This document shows, one piece after another, positions 1 to 5,593 of a DNA stretch of 5,631 nucleotides; the stretch's first letter is position 1, and each line of letters opens with the position of its first letter. The stretch lies in assembly GCA_016205085.1 (NCBI GenBank), contig JACQJN010000171.1, forward strand, positions 1 through 5,631, read 5' to 3'. The notes under the pieces are model-generated. The model made no database searches, had not been told where the DNA came from, and saw only the letters and a list, made by a program, of their open reading frames with translations. This DNA is from Elusimicrobiota bacterium. Its GTDB lineage: Bacteria; Elusimicrobiota; Elusimicrobia; JACQJN01. Both the position numbers and the translations under genes were made by a program.

Positions 1-225
1 CTTCTATTGGGGGCCACAGCCTTGAAACACCTCACCCCTGTCAAGAAGGACTTTTCCATGGAGAAAGAGGCGGGAAAGTTTTTCCAACTGGATAGTTATC
101 CCGGAATTCAGTTTATGGTTCTTTTCCATCCCGCCTATCTTTTGTACGATAACCGCAAGGAACCCATCTTCCGGAAGCATTTACAGGTTTTGAAACAATG
201 GCTCATTTCTCAAAATCTTATATAA
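1..225 (+). CDS. Uracil-DNA glycosylase, family 4-like (C-terminal end only)
   Basis: The last 74 codons of a gene whose 5' part lies left of the window; it ends at TAA 223-225. The visible part starts LLLGATALKHL, the strand-turn segment (LG-x-A) of the uracil-DNA glycosylase superfamily, and contains FHPAYLL (window residues 42-48). That matches motif 2 (HPxxLL) of family 4/5 glycosylases, whose His and following loop insert into the DNA minor groove and help expel uracil. The tail FRKHLQVLKQWL is the usual C-terminal helix. The enzyme removes uracil from DNA to start base-excision repair. The Fe-S cysteines and motif 1 expected in this family would be off the window, so family 4 versus 5 and intactness cannot be judged. 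The next gene starts 27 bp downstream on the same strand, but a possible weak hairpin lies between them. Confidence 0.8.
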   Translation, partial: LLLGATALKHLTPVKKDFSMEKEAGKFFQLDSYPGIQFMVLFHPAYLLYDNRKEPIFRKHLQVLKQWLISQNLI

Positions 226-228
226 CCT

Positions 229-251
229 CCAGCTTTCCCTTGCTGGTTTTT
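229..251 (+). terminator. Possible weak intrinsic terminator after the glycosylase gene
   Basis: CCAGC (229-233) and GCTGG (242-246) can form a 5-bp stem with an 8-nt loop, followed directly by five T residues (247-251). The hairpin begins 4 nt after the glycosylase stop, and its T-run abuts the ATG of the next gene at 253. The layout is that of a rho-independent terminator, but the stem is short, so termination would be partial at best. It could instead attenuate read-through into the transporter gene. Confidence 0.3.
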
Positions 252-252
252 A

Positions 253-1368
253 ATGAGTAACCCTTTCCAATCCCGAATACCCGAGATTCAGAGAAGACAA
301 TTATTTCGCTATTTCTTTTTTGGAGTTTTCGCATTCCTCCTCTATCAGCTCCTGCAAGTCCTTTCTCCTTTCATCACCGCCCTCATCTGGTCCGCCACCC
401 TGACGCTCATCTTTTATCCTATCCATGATTGGCTTTCGAAAAAGGGAGTCAAGCAAAGACACACCGCCGCTTTTTTAAGCACCAATATTGTCGTGTTCAC
501 CGTCATCGTCCCGTTCTTGCTTCTGCTCTGGTCTCTGGTTCGAGAATCTGCGGAACTTTACCCCATTGCCAAGGAGTGGTTGGAAAACGTGAGAAGCTCC
601 AACCTCCAATCTCCCGACACATTTCTGCCCAGTCCCCTCCTGTTGCTCTGGCGCAAAGTGGAGCCTCTATTCGGGATTCTAGATATTGATATCCAGGGAA
701 CTTTCTTAAGAAATCTAAACCAAATCGGCCAGGCTTTCGCCGATCTGGGCAAAACCATCGCCAAAAATCTTTTCTTTCTGATTGTAAACCTCCTGATCTT
801 ATTGGTAAGCCTTTTCTTCTTTTTCAAGGATGGCGCCGCCCTGATTCACTGGCTGCTGGATCTGATCCCCATGGAACACAACCATAAACAGCATATCGCC
901 ACCCGGTTGTATGAAACTCTGACAGCCGTCGTGCGGGGAGTCACCATCACCGCCGCCAGTCAAGGGATTTTGGCAGGTTTGGGATTTGCGGCAGCGGGAG
1001 TACCCCTTCCGTTTTTCCTGGGATTCGCCACCGCTTTCGCCGCCCTGGTCCCCCCCTTGGGACCGGCCCTCATCTGGCTGCCGACGGGACTTTACTATTT
1101 GACACAAAGCAAATGGGTGGGGATATTTCTTCTCGTCTGGGGAGGGGGCGTCGTCAGCACCATCGACAATATTTTAAGACCCATACTGATCGGAGACAAA
1201 GCCAAGCTTCCCATTCTGCTCCTATTCTTTGGAATCATGGGAGGAATGAGGGTGTACGGATTCCTGGGACTCATCCTGGGCCCCATCCTGATCGCCTGCA
1301 CCCTGGCCTTCATCCAGATATACAGGGAAGAATACCACCAATCCAAGTCCACAAAACAACGAGATTAA
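253..1368 (+). CDS. AI-2E family transporter (PerM/UPF0118 membrane protein)
   Basis: A 371-residue polytopic inner-membrane protein, a typical length for this family. Hydrophobic segments lie at about residues 19-38, 40-57, 72-96, 172-192, 230-250, 252-275, 288-304 and 319-356. A large hydrophilic section (about 97-168) sits between the third and fourth, as is usual in the family. The C-terminal half carries the family hallmarks: an AxVPPLGP-like stretch (264-271), DNILRP (305-310), a following glycine-rich helix pair, and GLILGPILIA (339-348). The family is named after E. coli TqsA, linked to autoinducer-2 export, but members also include Na+/H+ antiporters and proteins of unknown substrate. 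Nothing here points to quorum sensing, so the substrate is unknown. No Shine-Dalgarno sequence precedes ATG 253; this start is kept because it gives a full first helix and no better one is visible. The last codons and stop lie inside an octamer repeat shared with the facing nuclease gene. Confidence 0.9.
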   Translation: MSNPFQSRIPEIQRRQLFRYFFFGVFAFLLYQLLQVLSPFITALIWSATLTLIFYPIHDWLSKKGVKQRHTAAFLSTNIVVFTVIVPFLLLLWSLVRESAELYPIAKEWLENVRSSNLQSPDTFLPSPLLLLWRKVEPLFGILDIDIQGTFLRNLNQIGQAFADLGKTIAKNLFFLIVNLLILLVSLFFFFKDGAALIHWLLDLIPMEHNHKQHIATRLYETLTAVVRGVTITAASQGILAGLGFAAAGVPLPFFLGFATAFAALVPPLGPALIWLPTGLYYLTQSKWVGIFLLVWGGGVVSTIDNILRPILIGDKAKLPILLLFFGIMGGMRVYGFLGLILGPILIACTLAFIQIYREEYHQSKSTKQRD

Positions 1369-1400
1369 GATATTAAGAGATTAGGAGATTCCGAGTTAAT
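1361..1400. repeat. Degenerate octamer tandem repeat, GAKATTNN
   Basis: Read on the + strand, four consecutive 8-bp units GAGATTAA, GATATTAA, GAGATTAG and GAGATTCC occupy 1361-1392. A decayed fifth unit, GAGTTAAT, runs to 1400. The first six bases are nearly constant while the last two vary. The array supplies the TAA stop of the membrane protein (1366-1368), the entire 27-bp gap (1369-1395), and the stop codon of the convergent nuclease gene (complement of TTA at 1396-1398). No hairpin terminator is visible between these two genes. Confidence 0.8.
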
Positions 1401-2154
1401 CTTTGGCTGTTGAGTATTGGCAGGTTTTTCGGAAATCGCAGCGGGGACAATGCCTGGGATCGGGTTTGAACTCCCGGCGGGATATCCTGGCTCCCACATC
1501 CAGCAAAATCCCGCGGACCCGCTTCTCACGGGAAGGATCATAAGCGATGCTGACCACCTTGCCGTGAGCCAAAAAAAACAAGCTTAAGATCCCAGGCACA
1601 AACCCCAGGGCCTCCCTCAGAGCCATCCCATAAAGCCCCAATTGAAGATTCTGGCTTAAATCTTTCTCTTCTAAAATTTCCTGTTGGGTTTTATAATCAA
1701 TGACGTGGTACTTGCCTTCCGGGCTCAAATCCACACGATCCATAATCCCTCGGACCGTATGCGGCCCCAAGGGAAATTCAAACTCCTTTTCCACGAAAAC
1801 AATCTTGGACTTGCGGGATTGATCCAATTCCCAATACCGCTCCAGCATCTTTTTGCCCCGCGCGTAATAAATCATCTGATCCTGGGCGGACGCAAAACCC
1901 GCGTGAACCCAATATTCATCATAAAACTCCAGAAGCCTCTCCAGGCTGTCCGCATCCTCCCGGTGGTAAGCCTCCAAAGTTCTATGAATGGATTGTCCCA
2001 GGGAGGAGGGGGCTGTCGGAGCGCGTCTTTTTAAATCCACATAAAGGATCTTGTAAAGCCACGGACACTCCAAGTAGGACTTCACTTTAGAGTAACTGAG
2101 TTCAACCCCACCACCTTTAGGGCCGAAAAATAATCTATGGACCCAATTCCACAT
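1396..2154 (-). CDS. Stand-alone PD-(D/E)XK nuclease, RecB/Cas4-like, with Fe-S cysteines
   Basis: A 252-residue protein of the RecB-family exonuclease group (PF12705-like). Motifs in order are: LSYSKVKSYLECPW (19-32) with Cys30; GQSIHRTLE (53-61) with the motif-I His57; GIMDRVDL (136-143) with acidic Asp139; VIDYKT (151-156), giving Asp153-x-Lys155 of the metal-binding nuclease core; QLGLY (171-175), the QxxxY motif; and CPRCDFRKTC (236-245). Cys30, Cys236, Cys239 and Cys245 match the four-cysteine [4Fe-4S] arrangement of Cas4 and the AddB C-terminal domain. All nuclease residues are present, so it should cut DNA, probably as an exonuclease on ends or single strands. No helicase or cas gene is adjacent, and the physiological partner is unknown. 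ATG 2154 lies 20 bp inside the end of rsmD, so expression is probably coupled to it. No Shine-Dalgarno is visible. The first ~17 residues precede the conserved domain and their start is less certain. Confidence 0.85.
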   Translation of the reverse strand: MWNWVHRLFFGPKGGGVELSYSKVKSYLECPWLYKILYVDLKRRAPTAPSSLGQSIHRTLEAYHREDADSLERLLEFYDEYWVHAGFASAQDQMIYYARGKKMLERYWELDQSRKSKIVFVEKEFEFPLGPHTVRGIMDRVDLSPEGKYHVIDYKTQQEILEEKDLSQNLQLGLYGMALREALGFVPGILSLFFLAHGKVVSIAYDPSREKRVRGILLDVGARISRREFKPDPRHCPRCDFRKTCQYSTAKD

Positions 2155-2770
2155 TTTTGTATCTAAAAAAACTCAACATGCTATCACCATATTTAGATTG
2201 CCGAAACATCTCCAAAGACTCCGGGACCATGTACGTTTCCTTCTTTTGGTGCTGGGCCACGATCCAACCATCCACAGCCAGAATACCCCCTGAATCAATC
2301 CTAGCCAGAATCTCCCCCACTATTTTTAAAGGAGTCCTTTTCTCCAACTCTAAACTCTTAACTCTCAACTCGGAACTCGTTTTTTGTTCCCAATAGGGCG
2401 GGCCAAAAAAAATGAGATCGAACGGCGTTCCCGCCGTTCTATGCAAAAGCCAACTCAAGCCCTCGCGCGCATCGGCACGCAAGATAAAAGCCTTTTCCTT
2501 AAATCCAGCCCGCGCCACGTTTTTCTCAATCACCTTCAGACATTGCGGATTTTTATCCACGAACGCCACCCGTTCGGAGCCGCGAGACAAAGCCTCCAAC
2601 CCAACGGCGCCCGTCCCCGCGAACAGATCCAAGAAATACGCCCCCGGAACTTTCGTCCGAACGATATCGAACAGAGACTGCCGGATGCGGGCCATGATGG
2701 GCCTTAAACCCGACTTTTTGGGCAGAGATAGTATCCTGCGCCCCTTGGCTTTCCCCGCAATGATTCGCAT
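2135..2770 (-). CDS. rsmD: 16S rRNA (guanine966-N2)-methyltransferase family protein RsmD, with altered catalytic motif
   Basis: A 211-residue Rossmann-fold SAM-dependent methyltransferase. Family members methylate N2 of guanine 966 in 16S rRNA on the 30S subunit. The N-terminus MRIIAGKAKGRR and the RP segment (23-24) are typical. SAM motif I is FLDLFAGTGAVGLEALSRG (46-64), with VDKNP (71-75) as the next acidic strand and YGDSMLSFF (194-202) near the C-terminus. Two departures stand out. The catalytic (D/N)PPY motif reads FGPPY (122-126), with Gly123 encoded by GGC at 2404-2402. Right after it, residues 131-142 are encoded by a heptanucleotide repeat. The family's RPTxDR segment also reads RPIMAR (23-28). 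The fold seems intact and the frame resumes correctly after the repeat. The protein is therefore either active with a changed motif, impaired, or affected by a base error. It is first in a unit with the overlapping nuclease gene. Confidence 0.88.
   Translation of the reverse strand: MRIIAGKAKGRRILSLPKKSGLRPIMARIRQSLFDIVRTKVPGAYFLDLFAGTGAVGLEALSRGSERVAFVDKNPQCLKVIEKNVARAGFKEKAFILRADAREGLSWLLHRTAGTPFDLIFFGPPYWEQKTSSELRVKSLELEKRTPLKIVGEILARIDSGGILAVDGWIVAQHQKKETYMVPESLEMFRQSKYGDSMLSFFRYKNVELGP
2346..2380. repeat. Heptamer tandem repeat AACTCNN (GAGTTNN on the - strand) inside rsmD
   Basis: Five perfect-period 7-bp units on the + strand are AACTCTA, AACTCTT, AACTCTC, AACTCGG and AACTCGT. The first five bases are invariant and the last two vary. 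Because 7 is not a multiple of 3, the units are read in changing frames, giving the charged low-complexity stretch TSSELRVKSLEL (RsmD residues 131-142) just after the catalytic loop. The surrounding reading frame stays open, and conserved RsmD sequence follows. Confidence 0.85.
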
Positions 2771-2778
2771 TCCTAAAT

Positions 2779-2784
2779 ATTATA
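2779..2784 (-). promoter_or_regulatory. -10 box (TATAAT) for rsmD
   Basis: On the - strand a consensus TATAAT runs from 2784 to 2779, only 8 bp before the rsmD ATG (2770-2768). Transcription starting about 7 nt downstream would begin near 2772, giving an almost leaderless mRNA. No convincing -35 match is found at 15-19 bp spacing. The only ribosome-site-like sequence, AGGA, touches the start codon and is too close to work in the usual way. Confidence 0.5.
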
Positions 2785-2786
2785 GA
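2781..2786 (+). promoter_or_regulatory. Possible -10 box (TATAGA) for the receiver-hydrolase gene
   Basis: TATAGA on the + strand overlaps the oppositely oriented TATAAT of rsmD. It sits in a near-palindromic 16-bp AT-rich block (2775-2790, AAAT...ATTT, 12 of 16 positions symmetric). A start about 7 nt downstream falls near 2793, just before the ATG at 2796, so this mRNA would also be nearly leaderless. No -35 consensus is visible; the box rests on position and sequence only. Confidence 0.35.
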
Positions 2787-2795
2787 ATTTGCTGA

Positions 2796-4103
2796 ATGCC
2801 ACAGGACACCCCAGATGTTTTAGTGGTGGATGACGACCCGATCGTAGGCCAGTTGACCCTCAATCTTTTGAAAGAAGCCGGCCTTAAGGCGACGCTCACT
2901 TCCGATAGCGAGGAGGTCATCTCCTTCATCCAAAAAGCCCCGCCCAAATTGGTCATCCTGGACGTAATGATGCCGGGAGTGGATGGCATCACCTTGCTCA
3001 ACCAGATCAAAAGCGACCCTGCCGTGCAAAATATAAAAGTGGTGATGCTCTCAGGGAAATCGTTCGCGGTGGAAAAGCAAAGGGCCTATAAGCTGGGAGC
3101 CGACCTCTTCATAGAAAAACCATACGACATTCAAACTTTCGCCAATCAAATTATCAGCGTCATCAAAGGGGGAGGTCCCAAAGGAATGCCTCTGGCTCCC
3201 AAGGCTCCCCCGCAACCTCAAGAGACTAAATCGGAATACATCCCGCCCCAGAATGTTAGAATCCGAATTTGGGGATGCCGGGGGCTCTCCCCTTCCATTC
3301 CCAGCCAGCCTTCCCGGTACGGATACCAAACCTCCTGCGTTTCAGTGGAAACTCCGCACGGCATGTTCATTTTGGACGCCGGGAGCGGCATTATTCCTTT
3401 GGGGCATGAAATTTTAAAGCGCGGCGGCCCCAAAGAGCTCTGGATCTTGATGACTCATTTTCACCTTGACCATGTCCTGGGTTTAGGGGTATTCCCATGC
3501 GCGCAGCGGGCAGGATATAAAATTCATATTGGTGGAGCCAACGATCCGGAAAAAAATCTGCAAGGGCTCATCCAGGAGGTATTCTACGGCTCTTTCTCCT
3601 CCTTCTCTCAACCACCCAAAGCCGAAATTGATCTCTATGAGCTTCAGGAAGATTTCTACGATCTCATCCCCAATGTAAAACTGTCCACTCTTTACTCCAA
3701 CCATCCTACCACCACCCTTTGTTTCAAATTGGAAATGAAAGGGAAGAAAATCGTGTATTGCCCTGACAGCGAAATTTACGGGGAAGAAGCCACCGCCCTG
3801 CAGGATTATGACGAGAAACTGGCCAATTTCTGCGAGGGAGCTGATATTTTGATCCACAACGCCCAGTTCACCGAAGAGGACTACGAAAAACACAAAAAGG
3901 AGGGGCACTCCTGTCCGACAAATGTCCTGGAACTGGCGGCCGAAAGAGCCCAGGTGAAAGAAGTGGTCCTTTTTCACCACGACGCCTCTTATTCCGACGA
4001 AGCCTTGGACTGGATTTTAGCCAACTCCCAGAAACTCATCAATCAAAAGAAATGGAAAATCCAATGCCAGATGGCGAAAGAAGGCCTTGCGATTGAACTT
4101 TAA
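2796..4103 (+). CDS. Response regulator fused to a metallo-beta-lactamase-fold hydrolase
   Basis: A 435-residue cytosolic two-domain protein. Residues ~6-125 form a CheY-like receiver with an acidic cluster Asp12-Asp13-Asp14, phospho-acceptor Asp56 in VILDVMMP, Ser86 in VVMLSG and Lys108 in EKPY, all expected for a phosphorylatable domain. A Gly/Pro-rich linker (about 125-152) follows. Residues ~154-435 are a Lactamase_B_2/PhnP-like metallo-hydrolase. Its motifs are WGCRGLSPS (159-167), QTSCVSVE (178-185), FILDAGSGIIPLG (191-203), the zinc motif HFHLDH (221-226), NHP (302-304) with ligand His303, PDSE (323-326) with bridging Asp324, GHS (370-372) and LFHHD (392-396). The full metal site suggests an active hydrolase, perhaps on a phosphodiester, but the substrate is unknown. 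Homologues often read NHPGG where this one has NHPTT. No histidine kinase or DNA-binding domain is present. There is no Shine-Dalgarno before ATG 2796. Its stop overlaps that of the convergent dehydrogenase gene. Confidence 0.9.
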   Translation: MPQDTPDVLVVDDDPIVGQLTLNLLKEAGLKATLTSDSEEVISFIQKAPPKLVILDVMMPGVDGITLLNQIKSDPAVQNIKVVMLSGKSFAVEKQRAYKLGADLFIEKPYDIQTFANQIISVIKGGGPKGMPLAPKAPPQPQETKSEYIPPQNVRIRIWGCRGLSPSIPSQPSRYGYQTSCVSVETPHGMFILDAGSGIIPLGHEILKRGGPKELWILMTHFHLDHVLGLGVFPCAQRAGYKIHIGGANDPEKNLQGLIQEVFYGSFSSFSQPPKAEIDLYELQEDFYDLIPNVKLSTLYSNHPTTTLCFKLEMKGKKIVYCPDSEIYGEEATALQDYDEKLANFCEGADILIHNAQFTEEDYEKHKKEGHSCPTNVLELAAERAQVKEVVLFHHDASYSDEALDWILANSQKLINQKKWKIQCQMAKEGLAIEL

Positions 4104-4117
4104 CTCAATCGGTTGAG
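4090..4117. other. Inverted repeats at the shared convergent stop codons
   Basis: CGATTGA (4090-4096) pairs with TCAATCG (4105-4111) in a 7-bp stem with an 8-nt loop that contains the stop codons of both converging genes (TTAA, 4100-4103). An alternative stem, CTCAA (4104-4108) with TTGAG (4113-4117), uses some of the same bases, so the two cannot form together. Neither side has a T-run, so this is not a classical intrinsic terminator. It may still mark the transcript ends or be chance. Confidence 0.3.
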
Positions 4118-5542
4118 GAAAGAAACAAGGCGGGTTTTCCACTTCTGATAGGGAAACCACCAGATTTCCCCGGCCTGGGCAGGCCAGTCATGAATCAGCA
4201 CCGACTGAGTCTGGCAGAACTGTCTCAAACCTTCCTCTCCATGCCTGCGGCTGAACCCGCTCTGCTTGAATCCTCCGAAGGGAAGGGAACAGATGACATA
4301 ATGGGAAAGCAAATCGTTTATGCTGATAAGACCCGCTTCCAGATTGTAAGCCAGCCTCTCGGCATAAGAACGATCCCTGGTCCATATGCTGGCCGCAAGA
4401 CCCAGAGGGTTGGAGTTGGACAGATAAAGAGCTTCTTCCGCGGAGGAAACCGCCATAATAGGCAGGACAGGGCCGAATGTCTCTTCCTGCATCACCAACA
4501 TCTCAGGCTTCGCCGGAAAAACTACCGCCGGTTTCATCAGAAAATTCTGCTCATCCACCACCTCTCCCCCCGTCACCTCCGCACCCTTCTCCCTGGCATC
4601 TTCCAGATGTTTTTGAACCACCTCCATTTGGCCGGGGAAAATAAATCTTCCCAGATCCGTCTCTTCTCCCGAAAGATTCTGCCTCAATAGCTTCATCTCT
4701 TTTCGGATCATCTCCACAAAAGGCTGGGCTATTTCCTTTTCCACAAAAATCCTCTCCACCCCTACGCAAAGCTGTCCGCAATTGGCCAACCCTCCCCAAA
4801 CCGCCGCCTGGACTGTTCTCCGCAGAGGAGCGTCGTTCAAAACGATCATGGGATGCTTTCCTCCCAACTCCAGGACAAAAGGCTTCAACTGTTCCGCCGC
4901 CTTCACCGCCACTTTTTTGCCGCTTTGGGTGGAGCCGGTAAAAACGATCATGTCCGATTTTTCCACCACTTGTTCCCCCACTCTCCCGTCTCCCGACAAA
5001 ACCTGGAACAGGCCTTCCGGAAATAATCCGGAGGAAGTGAATACCCTTTCCACGAACAGGGCCGTTTGAGCCGTCCATTCGGAAGGTTTGAGGATCACGG
5101 CATTGCCGGCGATCAAAGCGGGAAGGGAGTCCCCTAAAGGTATGATGAAAGGAAAATTCCAAGGGGTGATGATCCCGATCACTCCCCGCGGGATATACCG
5201 GACATAGGCCTTTTTATTGAAGAAAAGCCAGGGAGCCACAGCCGGCTGATCCCTCAAGATGCGGGAGGCGTTTCGCAAAAAATACTTCAAGATCAACTGG
5301 CTTCCGACGATCTCCATGGTCTGAATTTCGGCCATGGGTTTACCCGTTTCCTTATGGAGAATCTGAATCAGCTCTTCTTTCCTACGGAATAGTTCCTTCC
5401 AGAAAAGCTGTATCCGCCGGATGCGTTCCGCGAGAGGATAAACCCTCCACATCTCAAAAGCCTCGCGCGCCTTCTGAAATTTCCGCTCTATCTCCTGAAC
5501 CGACGCATTCTCTACAGGGGCGATCATTGTTGTCATGGTCAT
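4100..5542 (-). CDS. NAD(P)+-dependent aldehyde dehydrogenase family protein
   Basis: A 480-residue aldehyde dehydrogenase of normal length that oxidises an aldehyde to the acid through a covalent thioester. Key motifs are TPWNFP (126-131) with oxyanion-hole Asn129; LKPSE (151-155) with cofactor-binding Lys152; FTGST (201-205); LELGGK (224-229) with general-base Glu225; and NCGQLCVGVERI (254-265) with catalytic Cys259. QEETFGPVLP (352-361) and LPFGGFKQSG (420-429) complete the set. All catalytic residues are present. The ending includes HGEEGLRQFCQ (434-444) and WWFPY (461-465), a tail seen in a subgroup of unassigned bacterial enzymes, so the substrate is not predicted; medium-chain, aromatic or semialdehyde substrates are all possible. 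ATG 5542 is followed by in-frame ATGs at codons 3 and 6. A weak GGA lies a few bases before the first. The gene appears monocistronic within the window, with its own promoter-like sequence upstream. Confidence 0.92.
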   Translation of the reverse strand: MTMTTMIAPVENASVQEIERKFQKAREAFEMWRVYPLAERIRRIQLFWKELFRRKEELIQILHKETGKPMAEIQTMEIVGSQLILKYFLRNASRILRDQPAVAPWLFFNKKAYVRYIPRGVIGIITPWNFPFIIPLGDSLPALIAGNAVILKPSEWTAQTALFVERVFTSSGLFPEGLFQVLSGDGRVGEQVVEKSDMIVFTGSTQSGKKVAVKAAEQLKPFVLELGGKHPMIVLNDAPLRRTVQAAVWGGLANCGQLCVGVERIFVEKEIAQPFVEMIRKEMKLLRQNLSGEETDLGRFIFPGQMEVVQKHLEDAREKGAEVTGGEVVDEQNFLMKPAVVFPAKPEMLVMQEETFGPVLPIMAVSSAEEALYLSNSNPLGLAASIWTRDRSYAERLAYNLEAGLISINDLLSHYVICSLPFGGFKQSGFSRRHGEEGLRQFCQTQSVLIHDWPAQAGEIWWFPYQKWKTRLVSFLNRLS

Positions 5543-5593
5543 GGTGTTCCGGTCTGCCGACCTTCAACCATTTCCGCGTCCACCCACTTTAAG

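Noticed and set aside
190..226. Promoter for the membrane protein gene: TTGAAA (190-195) with TATAAC (221-226)
   Set aside because: The spacing is about 25 bp, far from 17, and no better pair is found. The TATAAC overlaps the glycosylase stop codon by chance composition.
253..1368. Quorum-sensing role from the AI-2E family name
   Set aside because: The family name comes from one member; substrates differ between members and no luxS or other signalling gene is in the window.
1361..1400. Short regular repeats as a CRISPR array
   Set aside because: The units are 7-8 bp with no spacers and no cas genes nearby, so they are simple tandem repeats. The Cas4-like motifs of the neighbouring nuclease do not by themselves make it a CRISPR protein.
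2090..2105. GAGTAACT-GAGTTCAA as a third member of the repeat family
   Set aside because: There are only two poorly matching units, and the bases encode the conserved LSYSKVK segment of the nuclease, so coding constraint explains them.
2346..2380. Possible frameshift in rsmD caused by the 35-bp heptamer array
   Set aside because: Conserved RsmD sequence continues in the same frame after the array (VGEILARIDSGGILAVDG and YGDSMLSFF), so the frame is intact.
3483..3980. 165-codon open frame antisense to the receiver-hydrolase gene
   Set aside because: It lies wholly opposite a gene with strong protein motifs and its translation shows no recognisable domain; it is a shadow frame.
4190..5162. 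Long open frames of 166 codons (+) and 203 codons (-) within the dehydrogenase gene
   Set aside because: Both overlap the well-supported dehydrogenase in other frames and give low-complexity Arg/Gly-rich translations without domain motifs.
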